This document shows positions 11,497 to 23,369 of a DNA stretch of 64,000 nucleotides, one piece after another. Origin of the DNA: Bettongia penicillata ogilbyi (taxonomy: Eukaryota > Chordata > Mammalia > Diprotodontia > Potoroidae); NCBI GenBank assembly GCA_023548195.1, contig JAJHZJ010000419.1, positions 2,044,773-2,108,772 on the forward strand. Direction: 5' to 3'. Each line of letters begins with the position of its first letter. Position 1 is the stretch's first letter. A model generated the notes under the pieces. It worked only from the letters and a program-made list of their open reading frames with translations. It did no database searches and had not been told where the DNA came from. Both the position numbers and the translations under genes were made by a program.

Positions 11497-11768
11497 ATAA
11501 TAGCAATCATGATTGCTAACATGCATAAAATGTTCACTATGTGCCTGTCACTGTGCTAAGTGCGTTGTTAGCATTATCCCATTTAGTCTTCACAACAACC
11601 CTGAAAGGTGAATGTCATTATCATCCCCGGTTTACAAATGAGGAACGAGGCAAAGAAGTTCAATGGTTTTCCCAGGGTCCCACAGCTATTGATTGTCTGA
11701 GGCCAGATTTGAACTCAGATCTTCCTGACTACAGGTCTAACACTCCGTCTACTGTAACACCTAACTAA
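11497..11768 (-). mobile_element. MIR/CORE-SINE, nearly complete, antisense
   Basis: The whole order is visible: CACTATGTGCCTGTCACTGT, the CCATTTAGTCTTCACAACAA block, TTTACAAATGAGGAACGAGG, CCCACAGCTATTGA, and GCCAGATTTGAACTCAGATC. This is a full antisense MIR-type SINE. The 75-codon open frame across it is a by-product. Confidence 0.8.
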
Positions 11769-11924
11769 GTATATGTATAACTATGGAGTGTATATGCCAT
11801 TTAATGTAATGGTATGTGAAAGTCATCCCTGTTTTCTGTCTCTGTTCTGTAGTTTAAATAGTTAAGTAATTTTTATCAAGAACATACAAATTGGTTGTGA
11901 TTTGGGTTTCCAAGAGGACACTGA

Positions 11925-12150
11925 TACAGTGGATAGAATACTGGGCTTGAAGTTGGTAAGACCTGAGTTCAAATCTGGTCTCTAACACTTACTAACTGTG
12001 TGACCGTAGACAAGTCACCCTCTTTTTGCCTCATTCCTCATCTGTAAAAATGAGCTGGAGAAAGAAATAGCAAACCACTTCATTATATTTACCAAAGAAA
12101 ACCTCCAAGGTGGTCACAAAGAGTCAGATACAACTGAAAACTAAACTTAT
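11925..12150 (+). mobile_element. tRNA-derived marsupial SINE, sense
   Basis: A tRNA-like head (AGTGGATAGAATACTGGGCT, then GAGTTCAAATCTGG as the B box) is followed by TGTGTGACCGTAGACAAGTC, a GGAGAAAGAAATAGCAAACC block and an AGTCAGATACAACTGAAAAC end. The same family lies in reverse at 15548, 17748 and 28868. Confidence 0.75.
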
Positions 12151-12294
12151 TTATTCCCAGAGCATATAACTATTATACAATGCAACTTATTTTACCTCCT
12201 TTTCTAGAAAAGATGATATTGATACCTGGATTCAGACTTCAGATAGGTATCTCAAGTAACCTGACTATTTTTAGATGCATGATTCAGTAGGAAA

Positions 12295-12440
12295 AAAAGC
12301 TTTAGATTTGGGGTTGAGAAGCCAGGGTTTGAATCTTGGCTCAATGAGTTTGGATATTGTGAAAAATAAATGAGATAATATATTAGAAAAGTATCACAAA
12401 TCTTAAAGCCTTCAATAAATGTAAGTCATTATTAAATGGC
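12295..12440 (+). mobile_element. MIR-type SINE fragment, sense
   Basis: The B-box-like GGGTTTGAATCTTGGCTC and the ATGAGATAATATATTAG / AAATGTAAGTCATTATTA end match a sense MIR-type SINE with the middle deleted. Confidence 0.55.
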
Positions 12441-12575
12441 CTACAACAAAACTGCTGGGAAGGTTTTAATGAACAAATTTCAAATTTTCTACCTCAAAGA
12501 ATATTACTTTCCAAGGCAGGCATCAATCATATCAGAACCAGAACTAGGGGTAGGCATTCAAGGCCTAGAGGACAA

Positions 12576-12622
12576 CTCATGGTGGTGGTGATGGTGGTTG
12601 TGATGGTGATGGAGTAGGATAA
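12576..12622. repeat. (TGG/TGA) trinucleotide repeat
   Basis: Imperfect GGTGGTGATGGTGG run of about 45 bp. Simple repeat seen directly. Confidence 0.8.
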
Positions 12623-12744
12623 CTATGAAGGAAATTCTTTACTAACATTCACTAACTAGTTATAATTATAGCATTAAGAGATGAAAGAAAACTTAGAGGT
12701 CATCTGATAACTGCATTTTACAGGTCAAGAAATAGAAAAGATTT

Positions 12745-13540
12745 ATGTTGAATATTTGGTGAAATCTTTTGTGATGTCTTTTATGGCTAGAAAGAGAAAT
12801 ATATTGTATGATGGTATGTTTAGGTGTGTTGAGAACTGAAGGATGATTAATTTAAAAGAACATAGCTTAATCAAACAATGTATAATTGAATGGAAATTTC
12901 TCCTGGAAGTTCCCAGGTACCTCTCCTTGACCTTATGTTGTGCTACTTTTTAATCAATAATTTGAAATATGCCACAAAATACATTCCAGTCAAATATGAA
13001 AAAATAGAGTGGAGCCAAATTCACAGGGAACTAGGCAAAAGCAATGCACCACCACATAAAACCTCATGAAATTACAACGGAGAATTTGAATACTTAGAGC
13101 TACCTCTTAGCTTAATCTTCCCTCTAACCTGCCACATATATCAAGTATCTATCTTGCAGACTCTACTAATAAAATCACAGGTCCAGAGCCTATTCCAAAT
13201 TATCTTAAATACCAAAGTTTTCATTTATCTAATAATGCTGTAAACATTGTCACACAAGAACATGGACAGAAGTAGATCAAAGCAGAACAGGAGGGGGTAG
13301 AGTTAATTTATTTAAGCAGAAAGAATTCCATGTTACAAAGCAAAGGGGTCTAAGTTTAGGAAATAATAGTAAGGAACAGATCTTGGTAGGTAAGGGTCAA
13401 GTCTAGTATCTTGTAAATAATAGATATTTGTTGAAGGAATGCATGTAATTTCAATCAAGGCAGGAGCCTTGAAATTTCTTGTGCCTTTTGCAGACAGCCT
13501 ATATGCCAGGGACAGGCCACATAAGCAATCCTTCAGACTT
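12745..13540. other. No recognisable feature
   Basis: AT-rich, with no assignable repeat or exon apart from possible decayed SINE scraps. Confidence 0.4.
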
Positions 13541-13549
13541 GTGCTTTAG

Positions 13550-14737
13550 TAGATGGGCGTCAACTATGTTTGAAGTTTTTATTGCTATTGTTAATACAAA
13601 AAGTGTTTGTGTGAATACTTTTGCAGCTATAATTCCTTTCTTTTGGTCTTTGACCTCCTTTGAATATACATATAAGTGTCATTAGGTAAAAGGGTGTGGA
13701 CATTTTAGACAATGTTCCATTACCTCCATTTTTTTTCTGGGTATATACATAATTTAATATTTTTGAGAGAAAAATATCACTAGCATTGAAATCCTTATGT
13801 TATTCCTATTGATACCATATGGGACACCAGTTAGGACTGCCAAAACTCATGTGGTTAAATATAACATCTAACCCTCTGTGACCTACTAGTTCGATAATAA
13901 CCCAGGCCAAAAAGAAAAAAAAAAGAGGCTGGTAGGACTTTCTTTTAGTGGACTTGTACTAGTTCCTGGTGATCAACATTTATTTCCCTTTGTAAATATT
14001 TCCAGACTCCCTAGAATACAATTTTCCTGGGCACTGGTATCCAGCTCATTAGTCTATAGTTTTTAGAATTCACAAAGTTAGGGATCACTGGACCATTGGG
14101 TCAGGGACACCTCCCTTTAAAAAAAAAACCATGGATTTTTAAAAGTATAATTCCAAATTACTCTCCACAATGGTTAGATCAAATCACAGCTTCATCAGCA
14201 GTACATTTATGTGCCTCTTTCTGCAGCTTCTTGATAATCAATTATTTCTTCTGCTCTCTTTTCCAATTTTCTGGATATTCTATGAAAAAATGTTTTGATT
14301 TGTAATTCTTTTACTATCAATGTTTCATAATAATCTACCACATAGTTGATGATGGGTTGTGATTCTTCTGACAACTATTTGTCCATATTCTTAGACTGTG
14401 AAGGATGGCTCTTGGTCTTAAATATTTCTGTTAGATACTTATCTATCTTAGATATCAGACCCCCTCTCAAAACTTTTAATACAAAAATATTTTTTCAAAA
14501 TCTACTGCTTCCCTTATTATCCTAGTTTCATCAATTTTGTTCATACAGAAGCTTTTCAACTTCATGAAATAAAAATTGCTGATTTTATCATTTGTAATAA
14601 CCTCACTCCCTTATCTGGTTAAGAATTTACTCCCTAGCCATATCTGTAAAAGTGACTGAATCTGATTTCCCTCTAATTTTTCTGATATAACTTTTGATTC
14701 ATTTGAATTTATTGTGATATATACTTTAAGATGTTGA
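13550..14737 (-). mobile_element. Ancient L1 ORF2, antisense, first part
   Basis: From about 14040 to 14740 the antisense text follows L1 ORF2 downstream of the reverse transcriptase: a CAGACCCCCTCTC block, TACAGAAGCTTTTCAACTTC, and a GATATATACTTTAAGATGTT block. Earlier sequence (13550-13740) fits the far C-terminal ORF2. Heavily decayed and interrupted. Edges are approximate. Confidence 0.6.
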
Positions 14738-14741
14738 TGGA

Positions 14742-14870
14742 GACTAGGGGTTCATAATTCTTTTTTGCATTACACTCCTTTGTGAATGAAATATAACTGA
14801 TGGACCCCATCTCAGAAGAATGTTTTCAGATAATTGAAAAAAGTGCTAAATTTCAGCTTAAAGGTTAGTC
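14742..14870 (+). mobile_element. hAT-like non-autonomous DNA element fragment
   Basis: TAGGGGTTCATAATTC and GATGGACCCCATCTCAGAAG resemble the family also seen at 31125 and 63150, whose ends read roughly AGTTCTTAACC. Non-coding; it would need a transposase supplied elsewhere. Family assignment is from memory. Confidence 0.45.
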
Positions 14871-14937
14871 AAAATAAAGATGCTAACCCCCAGGCAGGAA
14901 CTTTCAAGTTTCTGGATGCATAACTTCTTCTCTGTAA

Positions 14938-15055
14938 CTCTTGGCAGTTAGATGGCACAGTAAGGTATGCCAGACTACAGTCAGAGTTCAAATCCTGCCT
15001 CAAATTCCAGCTGTGTGACTCTAGGCAAGTCACCTTACCTCTCTTCAGACAAGAT
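14938..15055 (+). mobile_element. tRNA-derived SINE, sense
   Basis: GGCAGTTAGATGGCACAGTA head, AGAGTTCAAATCCTGCC as a good Pol III B-box match (GTTCAAATCC), and CTGTGTGACTCTAGGCAAGT. It lies inside the L1 that resumes at about 15070. Confidence 0.75.
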
Positions 15056-15064
15056 GGGGTGTCC

Positions 15065-15230
15065 AGATCCAATTTTTGCCAGATTGCTTAGCAGGTTTCC
15101 CAGAAATTTTTGTCAAATGAGGAATATTTTTCTATCTAACATATTTTGACATTTATGGGATACTGGATTATTTCATTAGCTTATTTCTGATGCTCCCCTG
15201 TTGATTCTATTGCACCTTTTTTTCCTTTTC
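15065..15230 (-). mobile_element. Ancient L1 ORF2, antisense, second part
   Basis: The CCCAGAAATTTTTGTCAAAT block is the antisense of a conserved L1 ORF2 C-terminal segment also seen at 39395-39415. It continues the element of 13550-14737 after the SINE. Confidence 0.6.
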
Positions 15231-15245
15231 AACACCTGAAATTAA

Positions 15246-15508
15246 CTCTACAGAGGAGCCTGAGATTGGAAGATTTCTTAAACCCAGGTGTTCTATGCAC
15301 CAGCGGGCTAAGCTGATCCAGTGTCTGCCTTAAGTTCAGCATTAATGCAGTAAATCGCTGGGGAATGGATGAAGAGGTTGTCCAAGGAGGGGTAAATCAG
15401 CCCAGGTTGGAAACAGCAGGTCAAAGCTCCCTTGTTGATCAGAAGAGATATGGGTCTTGTGAATAACAGACCCCTGTACTAATAGGCTGGGCAAAATAGG
15501 GAGGGATA
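15246..15508 (+). pseudogene. RN7SL: 7SL RNA (signal recognition particle RNA) pseudogene
   Basis: 7SL RNA is the RNA scaffold of the signal recognition particle. The plus strand follows it in order: GGAGCCTGAGATTGGAAGAT, AACCCAGGTGTTCT, AAGTTCAGCATTAAT, AAGGAGGGGTAAATCAGCCC, AGGTTGGAAACAGCAGGTCA, TTGATCAG, GTGAATAACAG and GGCTGGGCAAAATAG. The S-domain segment around GGAAACAGCAGGTCAAA, near the SRP54-binding loop, is well kept. The first 50 or so bases of the Alu domain, including the internal promoter, are missing. There are also substitutions and small deletions, so it is a dead retrocopy. It interrupts the antisense L1. No clear target-site duplication or A-tail remains. Confidence 0.85.
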
Positions 15509-15547
15509 ATCATTAAAGCAAACAAAGAGAAATAGCAAATAATTTTG

Positions 15548-15745
15548 GTGACTTGTTGTTCAGTTATGTCCAACTCTGTAACGGCTTTTGGAATTTTCTT
15601 AGAAAAGACATTGGAATGACTAGTCATTTCCTTCTCCAGCTAATTTCTAGATAAGGAGCTGGGGCAAACAAGGTTAAGGGCATGCAACTGGTTAGTGGAT
15701 CTGAACCCAGGTCTTCCTGACTCCAGGCCCAGGGTTCTATTCAGT
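15548..15745 (-). mobile_element. tRNA-derived marsupial SINE, antisense
   Basis: TTGTTCAGTTATGTCCAACT, TCATTTCCTTCTCCAGCTAA, a GGGGCAAACAAGGTTAAG block and GAACCCAGGTCTTCCTGACT: the family of 17748 and 28868 in the same orientation. Confidence 0.75.
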
Positions 15746-15754
15746 GTTCCAATG

Positions 15755-15990
15755 ACTGCTGCTTTGTAATACAGTCTAAGGTCTGAGTTCCCCGTGCCCT
15801 ATTCATTGTTTGTCTTACGAGTCTAGACCTTTTGGACCTCCAAATGAATTTTATTATTATTTTCTCTGGTTTTGTAAAGTATCCTCCTGGTAGGTTAATT
15901 AGTACAACATTAAATCTTTAATTCTATTTTAATATTACAATTTTTATTATATTGGAAAGACCTGGACATTTAAGCAGTTTTTTTAAGATG
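15755..15990 (-). mobile_element. Ancient L1 ORF2, antisense, third part
   Basis: TGCTGCTTTGTAATACAGTC and the later ATTTTTATTATATTGGAAAG block match antisense L1 ORF2 and parallel 39550-39570. This is the last visible segment of the element that starts near 13550. Confidence 0.65.
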
Positions 15991-16299
15991 ATGAAGTATA
16001 ATTATAATGATTAAGTTTAATCCTGGAGTTAAGAAACTAAACCTCCCTCCCTCCGTTCATTACAGAGGTCCAAGAGTATGGATATATCACATACTGTCGC
16101 ACATAGTCTGTGCGTTGTCTGGTTTTCTTGTCTTGGCTTTTTTTCTCTCTCTCTCATTTTTAATCTTTGTTACAAGGAAAAAGCTTTGATGGGGAAGGAA
16201 GAGGAAGAGAAATGTTTAGAAATGAATGGAATGTAAAAATAAAAGACATCAATTTTTAAAAAGGAATAATACCCAAAATGACTAAAACAAGGAAGATGT

Positions 16300-16800
16300 T
16301 ATTCTGCTGTCCTTTGGTCAGATCAGATCACATCTGGATACAGTGTTGACTTCTGAGTGCAGATTTGAGGAAAAATTTACATAGACAAAGTGGAGTATGA
16401 CCAGGATGGTGAAGTGACTGTAGAATTCATGATGCAATTATCGGTTGAAGGATTTGACAATGCTTAACTGGCAGGAGAGAAGTCTTAGAATGTATATATT
16501 ATCAGTCTTGAAGGATTTGAAGGGATAACCCATACTAGATGAATTGGCTCCACAAAACAAAACTAAAATATAAGGGAAAAGACAGAATTTCAGATTAAGG
16601 CATGGTGTAAGAAAAAAATTCTGAAAAATTAGAGTTAGACAAAAGTAGAGTGTAATGATTAGAGTTAGTGGGTTCCCTCTTTAAAAGAAGACTGGATGAC
16701 GAATTTTTAAGGATTTTGTCGAAGGTATTCTTCATTAAGTATAATTTAGAGTAGATGGATGCTGAAGTCCCTTCCAGTTCTTAAATTCCATGATTCTTTG
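16300..16800 (+). mobile_element. L3/CR1 LINE 3' end
   Basis: GATACAGTGTTGACTTCTGA, CCAGGATGGTGAAGTGACTG, ATCGGTTGAAGGATTTG, a TAGTGGGTTCCCTCTTT block, CTGGATGACGAATTTT and the terminal GTCCCTTCCAGTTCTTAAAT / CCATGATTCTTTG run follow a CR1/L3 LINE 3' end in order. The terminal ATTC-TGATTCT motif is the CR1-type tail that the enzyme recognises. Old, non-coding remnant. Confidence 0.75.
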
Positions 16801-16802
16801 AA

Positions 16803-16945
16803 TCTCAGAGAGATTAAAAGATTTAAAGAAGTTTAAAGTTAAAAGGTTCACTGTCACAAAACCAGTGAGTCAAAACCAGGTATTCAAACATGGCTCCTTG
16901 ATTCCAAATTCAGTACTCTTTCCATCATGACTCTATTCCTACTGA
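16803..16945 (-). mobile_element. MIR-type SINE fragment
   Basis: A CACAAAACCAGTGAG block, CCAAATTCAGTACTCTTTCC and CATGACTCTATT resemble the antisense 5' half of a MIR. Confidence 0.5.
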
Positions 16946-16999
16946 AAAGTGAACCTTTTCATGCTACAAAATTTCTATTCTTCATGGAATCTTAGGGAT

Positions 17000-17430
17000 T
17001 TTAAATTTTGATATAAATCAACTTGCATGCATGCAACTGATTGACATAAAAAAGCAATGTTTTAAAATATTGGGATGTAGAAGACCTTGCTTATGGTGCC
17101 TGTCTGGTCATCAAAAATTATATTCTACCATTATATAGGGGAAATCAAGGTGAACAGCATATATTACACAAACCTCTGGGATGCATGGCATAGCCTACCT
17201 AAGCAGTAATGGTCAGGTAATTCAGTAATGATAAAGGGAGCTAGATACCAGGAGGCAGACATCAATCGTAATCAGGCATTGAAAAATGTTGGTGCCAAAC
17301 ATAACTAGGAATTGATGTCAAGGATGCCAGCGCTGGAAAAGGAACCAGGGATGAATATTGAGAGCATCAAAGCCTGAGCAAAAGGTTAAGAGAGAGGTTC
17401 AATAGGTAAACCAGAGAAAACAAATTATGC
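17000..17430. other. No recognisable feature
   Basis: No assignable repeat or exon. Confidence 0.4.
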
Positions 17431-17434
17431 TGAA

Positions 17435-17670
17435 ATAATAATAGCAACATCTGGCATTTTAATAGTTCTTTAAGATTTCCAAAGTGCTTTATGTTTATCA
17501 TCTAATTTATTCCTTACAAAACTGAAAAAGGAATTGCTTATTATTACCTTTATTTTACAGATGAGGAAGCAGACCTAGAGAGATTAAATTACTTGCCCAG
17601 GGTCACGCAGCTAGTGACTGAGGCAGAATTCAAACTCAAGTCTTCTGACTCCAACGCTGGCACGTAGATG
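17435..17670 (-). mobile_element. MIR/CORE-SINE, antisense
   Basis: AATAATAATAGCAACATCTG, a CCAAAGTGCTTTATGTTTAT block, TTTTACAGATGAGGAAGCAG, GCCCAGGGTCACGCAGCTAG and CAAGTCTTCTGACTCCAA give the complete antisense order. Confidence 0.8.
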
Positions 17671-17747
17671 TGTCACGTAGATGATAAGCGCAAGAACAGG
17701 TTACACATCCGGGCAACTTGAAAACATGGACAAGGAAGGGAAGACAG

Positions 17748-17995
17748 GTTGTTGTTCAACAGTTCAGTCATTTTAGTCATGTCTAACTTTGTCACCCTCT
17801 TTGGTGCTTTCTTGGCAGTGAAACTGGAGTGCTTGCCATTTCCTTCTCCAGCTCATTTTACAGATGAGGCAAGCAGGATTGAGTAAGTTGCCCAGGGTCA
17901 TATAGCTAATAAGTGAAATGAAGCTGGATCTCAATTCAGGTCGTCCTGACTCTAGGGTCAGCACTATGTTCACTGCGCCACTGAGCTGGCCAGAA
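17748..17995 (-). mobile_element. tRNA-derived marsupial SINE, antisense, nearly complete
   Basis: TTGTTGTTCAACAGTTCAGT, GTCATGTCTAACTTTG, CATTTCCTTCTCCAGCTCAT, TTACAGATGAGGCAAGCAGG, CCCAGGGTCATATAGCTAAT, and CACTGCGCCACTGAGCTGGC. All segments are in order. A 77-codon minus-strand open frame here has no coding meaning. Confidence 0.85.
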
Positions 17996-18111
17996 CTATT
18001 GTACAACTTTTAAATGCTGTTAATAGGTCCCGCTTGTACTCCTTCTTGCCTATTAAAAGAACTAGATTGCTAGAATTCAGAAACTGACTTTGTAAATATA
18101 GGTGCTGAGAC

Positions 18112-18143
18112 GTACACACACATACACACACACACACACACAC
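18112..18143. repeat. (CA)n microsatellite
   Basis: ACACACACATACACACACAC run, simple repeat. Confidence 0.9.
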
Positions 18144-18259
18144 CTGCTATGGCATCTTTTGCACATTTTCCCTCAAATGAACATTGTGATATTATTGGCA
18201 TAGGGAAATTCCAGTGAGAAAATTCCCTCTGCCAATGCAGATATCTATTTATTCTGTAA

Positions 18260-18390
18260 CTTAAAATCTTAACACTAAGAAGTTAAAAGACTTGCCCAGG
18301 GGTCACACACAATTATGTATCCCAGACAAATCTTAAACTCTAGTGTTCCTGACCCCAAGGGCAGCACTCCATCTATACAATACTGCCTGT
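18260..18390 (-). mobile_element. MIR-type SINE fragment
   Basis: GACTTGCCCAGGGGTCACAC, a TTCCTGACCCCAAGG block and GCACTCCATCTATACAATAC match the antisense 5' half of a MIR. Confidence 0.6.
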
Positions 18391-18619
18391 CAGCTTTCTA
18401 CGGAGTATGTGCTTCAGCATTATGTGTTGTATCAAACTGTCAGTTATTGTTGCAATTATATTTGCATTCATATTGATTATGCCCCAGATAGTTGACATTT
18501 TCCATTGCTAATTTCATCTACAGTATTTTCTATATGATCAACTGTATGTTATATCCATGACACTTTAACCCTTACCTTACTTTTTAAGTATTTTTTTAAT
18601 CTGTGGTTATGCTTTCCTA

Positions 18620-18835
18620 GAAATAATTATTATAATAATAACTAATATTTGTATAGTATTTACTATGTGCTAGGCACAGTGCTAAGTGCTTTACAATTTT
18701 TATCTCATTTGATCATCACAATAACTTTTGGACATAGGTGCTCTTATCATTCCCATTTTAAAAAAGAGGATTGAGAAATTCACTGTACAAAATGACATAG
18801 GAAAATAGGATTCAGGTTATTGGTTACAAGAACTG
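18620..18835 (-). mobile_element. MIR/CORE-SINE, antisense
   Basis: TTATAATAATAACTAATATT, TACTATGTGCTAGGCACAGT, GCTAAGTGCTTTACAA and TCTCATTTGATCATCACAAT show an antisense MIR 3' half running into a weaker 5' half. Confidence 0.75.
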
Positions 18836-18839
18836 TAAT

Positions 18840-19865
18840 GATTTTACATATATGTACTGACATTAAGGTGCAGCCAGTCATAACTAAAAAAAAAAATGAA
18901 ACTTGTGGAGTGTTGGGCAGATTTGACGTAAAGTTTATTCCCTAAGGACCAGCTGGAAGCAACAACTTTTAAGATTAACATCAGAAGAAGCCAGCAGTTG
19001 AAACTGTTTGAGTTTTGATGATCTAAGGGGAATATTTACCTTGTTAGTGACTTTCATATGGACATTAAGAAGAAGATGAAATGTAAAACCAAGTAGGTGA
19101 ACAAGTAACATCTCATATAACACCATGCATGCTGGGTGATGCACTTGGCGTAACACTATGAAGGTTTCCCTAGGAGTCTTAAAGAGATTGAAGAAACTTT
19201 ATTAAGTGCAAAAGAAAGACTTCTAGCTGACAAGCACAGGAAATGTATTGGACTTATTTGAGGTCCCTCTGTGAGTAAGATAACTCAATACAGACTGCAC
19301 TATGATTTATCTCATTCCCAGTATGGTATTAGACTATTTGGATAGATTTATTCACTAAAAGTATTTCACTCAAAGGTAAACATGTTGTGATATATTGTCT
19401 CTTGCCATGTCTAAAATAAGAAGTTAAATAATATGTCTCTTTCTAAAGGGGCATATGTTAAAGAACTGATTTATTAAAGACCCTATCAGAAACCATATCT
19501 TATGTTCATTTGTCTAAACACTTGCATCCATTTTTGAGTTACTTTCTTAAAAAATTGATACAATATATAAAAGAGACATACAAATAACACATGATTTATT
19601 ATAGCCCAATTTTCTAGAGAAGGAAAAAAATACAAAGCTTGGCCATTCCACTTTTCCCATTTTCACCCCATTGACAAGTAGTGCTGCCTTGGCAACTTTA
19701 CCAGAGTAAACTTACTGCTCCTCAGAACCTGCAGGAATTATAGAATATATTTAGTACAATGGGACTCTGTCTTTGTGAACTTGATGCTTTAGAGCTAATC
19801 ATGAAAGCTCATGAGTCTCTCCATTTTGACAATGAAATTAGCTAAATTAGTTGTTCTTTTGTCTT
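18840..19865. other. No recognisable feature
   Basis: No named repeat found. A 73-codon minus-strand open frame at 18935-19156 has no motif I recognise and no supporting signals. Confidence 0.4.
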
Positions 19866-19869
19866 TCTT

Positions 19870-20060
19870 ACTGAATCACAGATTTAGATCTATAAGGGAC
19901 CTGAGAGGTCAGCTATTCCAACATTCTCCTTTTACTGATGAGGAAACAGACCCAGAGAGGTTAGTCACACTGGAAGGAAGTAACAGAGCCAAGATTTGAA
20001 CCTAGACCTTCTAATTCCAAATTTAGTGTCTTTTCCCTCATTATACCATGCTGCTGGATT
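19870..20060 (-). mobile_element. MIR SINE, antisense
   Basis: AGGGACCTGAGAGGTCAGCT, TTTTACTGATGAGGAAACAG, ACCCAGAGAGGTTAG, AGCCAAGATTTGAACCTAGA and the ATACCATGCTGC end form a textbook antisense MIR. Confidence 0.8.
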
Positions 20061-20094
20061 ATCATCCTATATACAAATCTTACTATGTGAATGT

Positions 20095-20225
20095 CCTTCA
20101 ATTAATCATCCAACATTTATTTACTGCCTACTACTGCAAGAGAGGATACTGGCTACAGGGGATACAAAGGCAAAAGTTAAATTACTACCTTCAAAGATCT
20201 TATAGTCTACACAAGATTGCTAAAA
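20095..20225 (-). mobile_element. L2-type fragment
   Basis: CCAACATTTATTTACTGCCT followed by GGGGATACAAAGGCAAAAGT and a TCTTATAGTCTACA block is the common antisense L2-type 3' end. A second copy follows directly. Confidence 0.5.
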
Positions 20226-20229
20226 TGTA

Positions 20230-20454
20230 ATCAAACAATTAAATAAACAGCACTTATTAAATGTCTAGAAGGAGCCGTTCATTATATTAATCATCAGGGC
20301 TACAAAGAAAGGTGTAAAGCACTCCTTGTTCTCAAAGAACTCACAGTCTAATGGCTGAGACTATGCAAATACCTATGTAAAAATAAGATCTATATAAGAT
20401 AAATCATATCTTATCAATAGTGAGAAGGCACTGGTATCAAGATTCTTGCAGAAG
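20230..20454 (-). mobile_element. L2-type repeat hosting the GAPDH retrocopy, left arm
   Basis: AACAGCACTTATTAAATGTC, CTCAAAGAACTCACAGTCTA, and GAGAAGGCACTGGTATCAAG follow the order seen at 60010-60165 and 3380-3650. The GAPDH pseudogene inserted at its AAGATTCTTGCAGAAG. The repeat resumes at 21719 and runs to about 21975, where it is broken again by a SINE. Confidence 0.5.
20439..20454. repeat. Target-site duplication, left copy
   Basis: AAGATTCTTGCAGAAG, 16 bp, identical to 21719-21734 on the other side of the GAPDH retrocopy. The leading AA may be shared with the A-tail at the right copy. Confidence 0.9.
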
Positions 20455-21718
<1,264 letters not shown>

Positions 21719-21720
<2 letters not shown>

Positions 21721-21734
21721 GATTCTTGCAGAAG
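21719..21734. repeat. Target-site duplication, right copy
   Basis: AAGATTCTTGCAGAAG directly after the A-tail, identical to 20439-20454. Confidence 0.9.
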
Positions 21735-21744
21735 ATAGGACTTT

Positions 21745-21885
21745 AGGGATAGTACGGTGGTGCAGTGGGTAGAGCATGAGTCAAGAGAATCTGTGTTCAA
21801 ATCCAACCTTAGGCACTTGACATTTACTGTGTGATCCTGGCAAGCCACTTAGCCCTAATTGCCTCTCCAAAGGAAAAAAAAGAAG
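21745..21885 (+). mobile_element. tRNA-derived SINE, sense
   Basis: GGTGGTGCAGTGGGTAGAGC head, GTGTTCAAATCCAACC B box, CACTTGACATTTACTGTGTG, CCACTTAGCCCTAATTGCCT and an A-rich GGAAAAAAAAG tail. One of the better-preserved SINEs here. It sits inside the L2-type repeat that also received the GAPDH copy. Confidence 0.8.
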
Positions 21886-21984
21886 AGGAAACGTTAGCTG
21901 AGAGTCAAAGGAAGCTGGAGAGTCTAATAGGTAGAGATATGAGAAAGGAGAGAATTCCAGGAATGGGGAACATTTGGTGAAAAC

Positions 21985-22570
21985 ACTTGGTAATTAATTT
22001 TAGGTTCTTTAAATATATCATCATATCATCTGCCAAAAGTGAAAGTTTTGCTTTTATCCTTACCCATAGATATTATATCAAGGTATTTTTCTTACCTTAT
22101 TGCTATGGTCAGCATTTAAGATATCATATTAAATTGAAATAGTAACAGCAACCATCCATGTTTCAGTCCTTAATATACTGGAAAGATGTCTAGTTGACAT
22201 GTTATAAATAATAGTAACTCTTAGTTTTAGGTATATACTAGTTATCATTTTAAGGAACAGTTCATTTATTCCTTTGTTTTCTAGTGTGTTTTTTACAGAA
22301 ATGGATTTTGTATTTTGTCAAAAGCTTTTTATGCATCTATTGATATAATTGTATAATTTTTGTTGGTTTTCTTATTAATACAGTAAATCAAGTTCATAGC
22401 TTTTCTAATATTAAACCACCCTGAATTCATGGTATAAATCCAACCTGCTCATAGTATTTAAGTTTTATCCTATGTGCTTTAGTCTCTTTGCTAATATTTT
22501 ATTTAATGTTTTTGCAACTGTGTTCATTAGGGATATTGATCTATAGTTTTGTTCTTCAAAACAAATGTTA
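21985..22570 (-). mobile_element. L1 ORF2 fragment (reverse transcriptase), antisense
   Basis: TTTGCTAATATTTTATTTAA, ATTAGGGATATTGATCTATA and AATATTAAACCACCCTGAAT are antisense L1 reverse-transcriptase text. No open frame is left. Confidence 0.7.
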
Positions 22571-22574
22571 TAGC

Positions 22575-22815
22575 TAGACTAAGTATATATGTGTGTATTC
22601 ATGCAGGCATATTGGAATGTATGTATGTATATGCATGTATCATTCTCCATCAGAATGTGTCATTTTTCTGTCATGGATAACATGTTTCATGATGAGTCAT
22701 CTGGAATCAAGATGAACTGTACATGTATGTATAGGTATATCTACATGTATGTGTATATGTATAAGGGTAAACATGTGTATATACATGTGTATGTATATAT
22801 ACATATGTATATACA
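22575..22815. repeat. TGTA/TATG microsatellite region
   Basis: Interrupted TATG, TACA and TGTA units, with unrelated sequence at 22640-22710. A purine-rich (GGAGA) tract follows at 22815-22935. Open frames here are repeat by-products. Confidence 0.8.
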
Positions 22816-23279
22816 TGGAGAAAGACAGGGAGAGAAGGAAAGAGAAAAAAACAGACAGGAAGATAAATTAACAGAAGGAATAAGGTAAGGAGAAAGAGAG
22901 GGGACAGAGAGAGAGGGAAAGAGAAAGGGAGAAGTCAGTTTTGACATGCATTTCTTGCAAAACTGCACAATATGAAGCCCAGAACACAAAAGGAAAATGA
23001 GGTTAGGGGCACAATGCTCAAAACCTTTGTTAGTGACACATTACAAAAAGATAAGAATTTAATAAAATGGTAGCACTGTTTATGCATGTTAAAGGGTTAA
23101 AAAATTCCAAAATACTACAATAATTAGTGGTTGTGGTGGCAGCCTCAAGCTTGCACCATGGTTCCCAGGATAGTCATGGTGATGTGGAAGGGAAGCGTCT
23201 TAGAGAGACTTGGGTATGTAGAAATGTTCTGTAACTGATTCTGGTCTCTTACCTGGGTAGTGAAAAGAAGGTAGCAAGC

Positions 23280-23365
23280 ATATAGTGAGTGTTTATTATA
23301 TAACACACACTGTGCTAAGTGCTTTATAAATATTTTCTCATGTGATACAACAATTATATTGTTGG
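23280..23365 (-). mobile_element. MIR-type SINE fragment
   Basis: GTGAGTGTTTATTATATAAC, CACTGTGCTAAGTGCTTTAT and AAATATTTTCTCATGTGA resemble the antisense MIR 3' part. Confidence 0.55.
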
Positions 23366-23369
23366 AATT

